Below are positions 58,501-64,000 of a DNA stretch of 64,000 nucleotides, piece by piece. The notes beneath the pieces were generated by a model. That model worked only from the letters and a program-made list of their open reading frames with translations, did no database searches and was not told the DNA's origin. Every line of letters begins with the position of its first letter. Position 1 is the stretch's first letter. Source of the DNA: Lysobacteraceae bacterium (GTDB lineage: Bacteria > Bdellovibrionota > UBA1018 > JAGTJX01); assembly GCA_023657465.1 (NCBI GenBank), contig JAGTJX010000004.1:280904-344903 (forward strand). The letters are read 5' to 3'. A program made the position numbers and the translations under genes.

Positions 58501-60533
58501 TGGATAAGAGAATTAGCTTTTTAGATTTTATTTCAAACAATGCCGATAGACATGTCAAGAATGTCTTAAACGGTCCTCATGAACTTCAGTGGAGTTTAGA
58601 TCACGGTGAGTTTGAAAAAATGTTTAAACCAGGGGTTCCTGATTTTAGCGACAAATTCTTTAATTACTGGAGCGCAGATATCAACGTGTCTCGCGCGCTT
58701 AAAAATTGGGATGAGGTTGCGTTTAGAAAATCAATGAAGGATTTGCTTTCAGAATCTGAAGTAAATGAAGTCATCAAAAGAGTGGATTATGTAAAGGTAT
58801 CACTAAATAATATTAGAGAAAAAGGTAGGTTAACGGCTTCATCTCAAACTGTTAAAACCCTGAGCGAGTTAGAGACTGAACGTTTAGGAGTTCTAATTGA
58901 ATCAAAACCAATATCTGGCGTTGTGAAAAACGGAACTTCAACTCTGCCTAACGGCAATAAGGTATTTTTGAAAAAAGATGCAATGTATTTACAGAGTTCA
59001 AAATATGAACTAGCTGTTTACAAAGTAAGCGATGCAATTAATCTTAATGTTGTACCACTTACAGCTCGGCGTTCTTTGGAGAGTAGTATCTATACTATTC
59101 AATCTATTCCCGAGAATGCAGTTGTTTCAACAAGAATAGCTGGGATCAATGATCAAGAAATTAGATTTTTTGAATATATTTTTGGATTAACAGGGAGAGA
59201 TTCAAAAAGCTATTTACAAACAGTAGATGGAAAACTTTTATCGTTGAATAATGGTAATCCTAATACGGGTGGATTTGAATTTCTAAAGGGAGAAAAAGAA
59301 GCTTGGGTTAGTAATCCAAAAATACAAAAGGCCTTTCAAGATTTGACTCCTGAAAATCTTCGTAAACTTGTTGGTGATTTGCTTGATGAAACTCAGTTAC
59401 GGCAAATTGAACATCAGCGAAAAATGCTTAAGGATGTCTTCGAAAAGTCACCAGAAAGTATGCAGCCAATCGGCAATGATATTCGTTTGATGAAAGAAGA
59501 TCCTTATCCAGGCCTAGGGATTGAAAAAACAAAAAAAGCGGATCTGGAAACAATCGAACAAATGAATAACCTTGGAATTAAGTACACAGAGCTACCGAGG
59601 GTACAGGCAAAAACAGAGTCAAAACTCAGTGCTGACTTAAGATACAGCAGAGATCAGATGAATAAGAAGTATTTGGGTGATCATGCCTTACATGAGGAGG
59701 TCTTGGATCTCAGGAGATCTACTGCTCTCTATCAAGTGAGAGCGAGTGATTTGCCAACACCAGGAGCAGCATCTCCACAGCAACTTGCTTTCTTGCATCC
59801 TGAAATGGCTCAGACGATTGATGAGCTTGAAAGACACGGCTACAAGGTCGTTGTTGATTCATCTCTTCCCACTTCTCGAATAGGAGCATATCACTGGGGA
59901 TTTAATAATGTCATCGCTCTTAAGCCCAACTCTACTTGGTCAACATTTCAACATGAGTTTCAACATTTTAAATTCAAAAGAGGAATGAACGCACTTTTAG
60001 ATCAAATCAGAGATGATCTTCGTATGCCTAGACTGAAGGTAGATTTTCATCTAGCGATGTTTGAAGCAAATAATTCAGCAGAACCTTATCTACGTCTTCG
60101 TGAAGAACATCCCGTCATCGGTGAGATGTTTAAACTTCATAGCGAAACAGGATTAGGGCAATTTGCTATCGATGAGACGCTAGCTGTTCGCAGGCAAACA
60201 GAGCTACTAAAAAAATATGGATATAATAAATATAGTGCAGAGTACGTCAAGGCTAGAACCTATGCACTCAATCATCAGATTTATGAGCTCGAGGAAACTC
60301 AGAAAATAGTAGAATTGACAGATTTGCAGAAAAAAACTCTGGCTCAAGCTTCGAAGGAGAAGAGATTACTTGAAGTTCTTGAAGGCCGCGCACTGAATAA
60401 CCTACTGGCTTCACTTAAAAACATGGGGCCATCTGCAGCAGGCTTAGCCTCTGTGATGATTCTGATCAAAAAAAGCACGCAGGAAATTATTGTGATGCAA
60501 GGCAAAGACTTCGCAGTGCTTCAAGTGCACTAA
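55599..60533 (+). CDS. Giant secreted protein with three kinase-like repeats and an HEFQH metallopeptidase-like end
   Basis: 1644 residues with a signal peptide (1-23). Residues ~25-420 are helical; ~425-470 is a Gly-rich hydrophobic segment. Three related domains follow. Domain 1 (~590-800) has GIFKPD (K635), NADAGPHNIL (D717) and IEHE. Domain 2 (~830-1060) has GFFKPE (K899), NNADRHVKNVL (D983) and LDHG (D1001), a complete HipA/FAM20/PI-kinase-like active-site set. Domain 3 (~1090-1290) lacks these residues. The C-terminus has FQHEFQHF (1452-1456). Start is GTG or ATG near 55599. DNA from ~58050 to ~59600 is visibly more AT-rich. Likely an exported effector. Confidence 0.65.
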   Translation: MNYRVLFALLCTLVFCGGNLVHAADLSPNAIVELARALRSKNISPSQRQEGLKTLRESYEKLSRLSFRQAQKYSKTDIAQAQFEIEQLEVFLTLEKCKSNRNLSQSIAEGSSGYNPCKEGQQEPYEPGNKNLWDLNRTIKQVNGINPELVEKDLFRKRIYHRAVTNAVKNLIVLEIGESEVRWTSDQIQNRVSVIVKENCRNCKVLDTRLISGHVTKSVMTDQKSGAIKPQSLLAQTENVCTLLRKNNYDFYPVSIRSSAAAYISPIGQGRNDINVHMKKQIEALRNTVQSGQEALLILTHAMTDLSGGELAHVKLKCLKVDHKLKADQAHNISVMKSAYAEAESNVKKFLAMLKKDLHMKDLVKTEIDDDIEMLTKLAPRAIGEALYEQSDQASAICQVIQKIQKDDEFDETLDEIKIWGSVVVGTGLMFTGVFAPAGATVMGASLSMSALVTGVGINVGVGLHDAYMSSVVKEDSELLRAAAFASGNDLHLYRVSQEEWSRFESLRVSAILNLGLSAADVASLAAPLLKSGKGFRAVNQTLEKTLAEKTIATKEVKAAVPESKVVTQETKLQEAAWSAKEKGDLVEFKKLDSEVKERLATEKVKSIELLTGKAKRSTTSYQVELESGIKGIFKPDALDNPTRYELVVSEVDELLGFGVIPKKVERTIKGTRGSMQYWVEGVSEYSPLEYKKLINRGKSAKDDRIALLDYLFQNADAGPHNILIKENGGQLGIEHEMLYFKGKPGGREFFADDIPGILKNQEVSKALRELDLSKFEATLSQRLTPEETASVMKRVKALKEKVVEAKGKLTESFTIDESVQSSLLPIERKLVEENKLQEAARLALSRGDKESYVKLIDETEKKLKNEKIISKKRRLGEEDGHHERYDIVFENKMRGFFKPENSENLTRYEVAYSKMDEFFEFGVAPKTVERVVDGKKGAMQYFVQNGTHYTDENVASINGHTVDDMFLDKRISFLDFISNNADRHVKNVLNGPHELQWSLDHGEFEKMFKPGVPDFSDKFFNYWSADINVSRALKNWDEVAFRKSMKDLLSESEVNEVIKRVDYVKVSLNNIREKGRLTASSQTVKTLSELETERLGVLIESKPISGVVKNGTSTLPNGNKVFLKKDAMYLQSSKYELAVYKVSDAINLNVVPLTARRSLESSIYTIQSIPENAVVSTRIAGINDQEIRFFEYIFGLTGRDSKSYLQTVDGKLLSLNNGNPNTGGFEFLKGEKEAWVSNPKIQKAFQDLTPENLRKLVGDLLDETQLRQIEHQRKMLKDVFEKSPESMQPIGNDIRLMKEDPYPGLGIEKTKKADLETIEQMNNLGIKYTELPRVQAKTESKLSADLRYSRDQMNKKYLGDHALHEEVLDLRRSTALYQVRASDLPTPGAASPQQLAFLHPEMAQTIDELERHGYKVVVDSSLPTSRIGAYHWGFNNVIALKPNSTWSTFQHEFQHFKFKRGMNALLDQIRDDLRMPRLKVDFHLAMFEANNSAEPYLRLREEHPVIGEMFKLHSETGLGQFAIDETLAVRRQTELLKKYGYNKYSAEYVKARTYALNHQIYELEETQKIVELTDLQKKTLAQASKEKRLLEVLEGRALNNLLASLKNMGPSAAGLASVMILIKKSTQEIIVMQGKDFAVLQVH

Positions 60534-60575
60534 GATTCTATTGAACCTTCGGCCAATTCTTGAGAAACTCCAGCG

Positions 60576-61172
60576 ATGATGACGCGAATCGCTGTAGCCG
60601 CACTGTTTTTCACATTCACTAGTCTCACTTCAGCACACGCAGGTGTATTCAATATTCCTAAGTACATTCCTAGCGGTCAGTTAGGAGTTGGAGTTGAGCC
60701 TGAACTTTTGATGACAAACGGAGCAGGGATCGGAATCAATGCAAGGTTTCAATACGGCTTAGGTGAGATGACCAATGCGCATTTGATTTTAGGTAACGGT
60801 GTAGGTCCGAGATTATTCAGAGTCGGTGGCGTCATGACATTCGATTTCTTCCCTGATGTCGAAGGACAGCCTGGAATCGGAATGGCAGTGACAGCACTCT
60901 ACTCACGAGTCTCTACGGGTGCGCGAGTAGACACGCTTATCACTCCGTATCTTCAGAAGACGATCTCGGGCAGGGATTCTGACTTCACTCCTTTTATGGC
61001 AATTCCGATTGGAATTGTTTTTGCGGATAACGCCGCATACGCCGCTGTCTCACAGTTTGTGTTTGGCTCTGGGTTCAAGCTCTCTGAGCGTTTCAGATAC
61101 ACGATTGAATTAGGATTAGGGATCACTGCAAGTGAGACCTACATGTCGACAGGCGTCATGATCTATCCATGA
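60576..61172 (+). CDS. Probable outer-membrane beta-barrel-like exported protein
   Basis: 198 residues with a signal peptide ending at AHA-GV and a mature part of alternating hydrophobic strands, Gly and aromatic residues, ending in a strand with a terminal aromatic-proline (MIYP). This resembles small outer-membrane proteins but is not family-assigned. Its stop overlaps the HAD gene start by 4 bp. Confidence 0.6.
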   Translation: MMTRIAVAALFFTFTSLTSAHAGVFNIPKYIPSGQLGVGVEPELLMTNGAGIGINARFQYGLGEMTNAHLILGNGVGPRLFRVGGVMTFDFFPDVEGQPGIGMAVTALYSRVSTGARVDTLITPYLQKTISGRDSDFTPFMAIPIGIVFADNAAYAAVSQFVFGSGFKLSERFRYTIELGLGITASETYMSTGVMIYP

Positions 61173-61975
61173 GTAAGCCTCTGAACTTAAGCCAAGCTTC
61201 TTCTCAAGTATTAAAATCAATCCGAGGGGTGTGCTTGGATATCGATGATACGTTCTCGTCACGAGGCAAGATCACGGATCAAGCGTACTCAGCTCTCTGG
61301 AAATTAAAATCAGCTGGGTTCGTCATTGTGCCCATCACCGGTCGTCCCGCAGGATGGTGTGATCACATTGCTAGGTTTTGGCCAGTCGACGCAGTCGTGG
61401 GTGAGAACGGGGCTTTCACTTTCTTCATGGATGGTGGGGTGAGAAGGAGACTCAATACTCCGATGGGTCGTGGAGTGATAGCCATGAGCGCCAAGAAAAA
61501 ATTAAAATCACTCGAATCAAAAATATTAAAAAAATTCCCCAAAGCCAAGTGGGCTTCGGATCAGTCTTATCGTGAGTTTGATCTCGCAATAGATATCTGT
61601 GAAGACGTAGCACCTTGGAAAGACAAAGATGTAGAAGCTCTCCTCACTCTCTGCGAGAAGGCGGGAGCGCATGCGAAGCTCTCCAGTGTCCATGTGAATG
61701 TATGGTTCGGTGAATACAATAAGTTTAGCGGGATGACTCACTGGCTAAATAAAGGCGCACCAGGAGTGAAGGGGAGTGTACCCAAGATCTCAGAGTGGAT
61801 CTATATTGGTGATTCACCCAATGATGAGCCACTGTTTGAGAAATTCCCTAACACGGTGGGAGTAGCGAATCTTAAACCCTATCTCTCGAAGCTGAAGTAT
61901 CCGCCGAGATGGATCACGAGTAGTGAAAGTGGAGCTGGGTTCACCGAGATGGCTGAGCGACTCATCAAATGTTAG
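61169..61975 (+). CDS. HAD-IIB family phosphatase
   Basis: 268 residues. LDIDDTFSS is motif I with the nucleophile Asp and acid/base Asp, PITGRPAGW is motif II, and IYIGDSPNDEPLF is motif IV. The central cap fits HAD-IIB (Cof/mannosyl-3-phosphoglycerate-phosphatase type). Substrate unknown, possibly a sugar phosphate. It overlaps genes on both sides (4 bp and 7 bp), placing it in an operon with an exported protein and a DUF547 protein. Confidence 0.85.
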   Translation: MSKPLNLSQASSQVLKSIRGVCLDIDDTFSSRGKITDQAYSALWKLKSAGFVIVPITGRPAGWCDHIARFWPVDAVVGENGAFTFFMDGGVRRRLNTPMGRGVIAMSAKKKLKSLESKILKKFPKAKWASDQSYREFDLAIDICEDVAPWKDKDVEALLTLCEKAGAHAKLSSVHVNVWFGEYNKFSGMTHWLNKGAPGVKGSVPKISEWIYIGDSPNDEPLFEKFPNTVGVANLKPYLSKLKYPPRWITSSESGAGFTEMAERLIKC

Positions 61976-62751
61976 TACTGTTCTTTGCACTTACCTCGTT
62001 CGCTAAGAACCCGCTAAAGCCAACTGAAGCCTTAAACTACGACCCCAACTTCACTCACGTTGCAAGACTCTACAAACAATTCGTCGTCGTGACTAAAGAA
62101 CATCACACTCAAGTAAAATACTCTGAGATCAAAAGTAACCCTGAGCAGCTAAGAGCAGCTACTCAATCACTGAGTGATGTAACCGATGTCATCTATTCAC
62201 GAATGTCGATCGATGAGAAGACTGCGTTCTACATCAATGCGTTTAATGTGTTCATGATTCAAGCAGTGGTCGATCACTATCCGATGAAGAAAGCTTTAGA
62301 CCCAAAAGCTTGGTTCTCTTCACCACTGAAGGATAAGTTCTTCACTCTCTTAGGTAAGCCTCAGTCACTCGATGGAATCAGAAACGATATCTTAAGATAC
62401 GAATTCAAAAACCCCAAGATCCTCTTCGCGCTTTGCGAAGGATCAGTAGATGGACCAGATCTCAATCCCGAGCCTTATTTAGGTTCGCATATCCATGTGC
62501 AGCTTGATGATGCTGAGAAGAGATTCATGAAGGATCCGCTCAGAGCAAGTTACGACGGAGATAAGAAGCGATTCAAAATTTCAAAGTATTTGAAACGCTA
62601 CAACAAGGACTTTGAAGAGTCTTATATGATGTTGAAGACCTATCTTGCAAAACTTCTAGCTCGATCTCCTAAAGAACAAATGGAAATGCAAGATCAAAGA
62701 ATTGTCACTGAGTTCTATGAGTGGAATGATTCGCTTAACGACAAACCTTAA
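61969..62751 (+). CDS. DUF547 exported protein
   Basis: 260 residues with a short signal peptide (VLFFALTSFA). EKTAFYINAFNVFMIQAVVDHYP is the DUF547 core (KxAFWINxYN), and ILFALCEGSVDGPDL matches the later conserved stretch with Cys in place of the usual HFALNC. These proteins are related to the NlpC/P60-transglutaminase-like fold; function unknown. It overlaps the HAD gene by 7 bp. Confidence 0.75.
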   Translation: MLVLFFALTSFAKNPLKPTEALNYDPNFTHVARLYKQFVVVTKEHHTQVKYSEIKSNPEQLRAATQSLSDVTDVIYSRMSIDEKTAFYINAFNVFMIQAVVDHYPMKKALDPKAWFSSPLKDKFFTLLGKPQSLDGIRNDILRYEFKNPKILFALCEGSVDGPDLNPEPYLGSHIHVQLDDAEKRFMKDPLRASYDGDKKRFKISKYLKRYNKDFEESYMMLKTYLAKLLARSPKEQMEMQDQRIVTEFYEWNDSLNDKP

Positions 62752-63139
62752 GCCAGACCCCAGCCCCAATAGACCAAGTCAGTGAATAGCCGAGCACGAA
62801 GATTGGAGTGAGTGCTCCAAGATTCACTCCGACGTACCCATGCCCTGCTTCAGGGAGAAACCAGAAAAGTTGAAGCGCAGTAGGAATCAAAGTGATGATG
62901 ACGATTTGTTTGGCGAGAGTGCCGCCGAACCAAGGAAACAAAAACAAAACTCCCAAGCATCCGCCCCAAATGAGTTGCGGATAAAGCCAATTGAGTGAGA
63001 GGTGAGGAACCATGTTCACTCCGACGCTCTGAGGAATTCCCTTATCTCCGAGAGTCCACATGAGTAAGCACATGAGGAGCGCACCGAATACTCCACCTGA
63101 AAAGGCGAACGAGAGACTTTGGAGCATTTTCTTGAGCAT
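62735..63139 (-). CDS. Small polytopic membrane protein
   Basis: 134 residues with about four helices and no recognised family. It begins three bases after the RluA-family stop codon in the same direction, so it is co-transcribed with that gene; it overlaps the convergent DUF547 gene by 17 bp. Confidence 0.65.
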   Translation of the reverse strand: MLKKMLQSLSFAFSGGVFGALLMCLLMWTLGDKGIPQSVGVNMVPHLSLNWLYPQLIWGGCLGVLFLFPWFGGTLAKQIVIITLIPTALQLFWFLPEAGHGYVGVNLGALTPIFVLGYSLTWSIGAGVWLKVCR

Positions 63140-63141
63140 GA

Positions 63142-63996
63142 TTAAATTGTAATCGTATCAAAGAACGCTTGCAAGTCTTCAGGCAAACCTGAGCGGAACT
63201 CTACTCTTTTGCCTGTGATCGGATGAGAGAATTTGATTCCAGCTGCATGCAGAGCATGGCGAGGCAAAATGAGCTTCTCCATGACTTCAGGAGATATCTC
63301 CATTGCAGTCTGAAATTGCATGCTAGTCAGTGTGTTCTGGGATGCACTAGGCATGCGACGCTCGAAAAGAGTGAGCGCTGTATCTACTTCTATTCCATAA
63401 AGTTTATCACCTACGATCGGATGCCCTACATGGTCGAGGTGCACACGGATTTGATGTTGTCGTCCGGTTTTGGGATAGCACTCGACAAGCGTGAAGTTTC
63501 CGCGTCGTTCAATCACTTTGAATTTGGTCGCGGCAGTCTGTCCACCAGCTTCAAGTGCAAGTGGCGCCATTTTGAGAGTCACGGGTGCATTCGGGTCACG
63601 GCCAATCGGTACATCGACTGAGAACTCGTCTTTCTCAATGCGTCCGTGAGTGATCGCGAGATAAGTCTTCTCTGTCGTACGGTCTGCGAATTGCGCAGCT
63701 AGTTTCTGACTGACTTCCTTGTCCTTAGAAAGAACGAGCACGCCAGAAGTTTCCTTGTCGATTCGGTGCGCGAGATAGAAATCAACGTCATCATTGAGTG
63801 GTGTTTTGAATCCTTGGGTCTTGAGGTGTGTGGTCAGTGTGTTAAAAAAATATTTTCCCGCTGGGTGAACAGGAAGATTAGATGGCTTCTCAACGATGAA
63901 GAGTGTTTCGTCTTCAAATAAGATTTTGTAATTGAAGTTTACTTCAGGTTCTTCTTTTCTTTCTGTCATGACGTGAACTTGATCACCCAACATCAC
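63142..63996 (-). CDS. RluA-family pseudouridine synthase (5' end uncertain)
   Basis: The frame is open to the window edge. ATG 63969 gives 275 residues and is the likely start; GTG 63996 or an upstream start outside the window is possible. LAHRIDKETSGVLVL holds the catalytic Asp of RluA-type synthases, and GRQHQIRVHLDHVGHPIVGD is the second conserved block. It isomerises uridine to pseudouridine in rRNA or tRNA; the target is not readable. No S4 domain. Confidence 0.85.
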   Translation of the reverse strand: MMLGDQVHVMTERKEEPEVNFNYKILFEDETLFIVEKPSNLPVHPAGKYFFNTLTTHLKTQGFKTPLNDDVDFYLAHRIDKETSGVLVLSKDKEVSQKLAAQFADRTTEKTYLAITHGRIEKDEFSVDVPIGRDPNAPVTLKMAPLALEAGGQTAATKFKVIERRGNFTLVECYPKTGRQHQIRVHLDHVGHPIVGDKLYGIEVDTALTLFERRMPSASQNTLTSMQFQTAMEISPEVMEKLILPRHALHAAGIKFSHPITGKRVEFRSGLPEDLQAFFDTITI

Positions 63997-64000
63997 TGTG

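Overview
The window looks like a chromosome segment of a Gram-negative, AT-leaning bacterium, most plausibly in the Bdellovibrionota or related former Deltaproteobacteria. Evidence: many secreted proteins with signal peptides, a lipoprotein and an Lgt-type enzyme, a PilZ protein, HEARH-type secreted metallopeptidase-like proteins, a GreA-like factor, a family-III nucleotide cyclase on a 7TM receptor, and a serine-palmitoyltransferase cluster. The taxonomic call is inference; no rRNA or classical marker gene is present. Most chromosomal genes are tightly packed with ATGA-type overlaps.

Region 1-7.6 kb is core-like. It holds the end of a repeat-rich Ala/Ser/Thr surface protein, a membrane cyclophilin / membrane protein / lactate-permease-like operon, an Lgt-like enzyme, an ArnT/PMT-type glycosyltransferase, an RlmM-like methyltransferase and a hotdog thioesterase. 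At 7.7-8.27 kb a tRNA-Ala carries a 0.5-kb insert with a DUF4258/DUF2283 gene pair, closed by a copy of the tRNA 3' end. From 8.3 to 12 kb lie a frame-broken caspase-like/helical gene and a BrnT/BrnA toxin-antitoxin pair. From 12 to 28.5 kb come a paralogous pair of secreted proteins, PilZ, a HEARH metallopeptidase, transporters, an M28 peptidase, a PLP enzyme, a RAYT transposase with flanking repeats and a GMC oxidoreductase.

Region 28.57-40.61 kb is the main accessory region: a genomic island built on the 3' end of tRNA-His. The 16-bp core GGTCACCCCATTTTAA recurs at 28635, 33177, 40292 and (variant) 40592. Two copies sit at the start codon of near-identical proteins that resemble the DNA-binding half of a large serine recombinase but lack the catalytic domain. 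Each is followed by a near-identical 53-residue membrane microprotein, and a third decayed copy lies at 38627. Cargo includes Fic, a DJ-1/LysR pair, a HEPN protein, a toxin-antitoxin module with a nonsense-mutated toxin, and a retropepsin-like protease whose frame changes exactly at an A_AAA_AAG heptamer. The module may be a previously undescribed class of integrase-less tRNA-targeting elements.

Region 40.6-64 kb returns to chromosomal content: the cyclase receptor, a GreA-like protein, CBS and Rieske proteins, a lipoprotein, two secreted protease genes in look-alike flanks, and a probable sphingolipid cluster (SPT, GNAT acyltransferase with an in-frame TGA, SDR, TetR, sterol-desaturase-type hydroxylase). 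It continues with a 1644-residue secreted protein carrying three kinase-like repeats and an HEFQH motif, then HAD, DUF547 and RluA genes.

Several genes are interrupted by one-base changes in A runs or by in-frame TGA codons. Whether these are decay, recoding or sequence error is the main uncertainty in reading this window.
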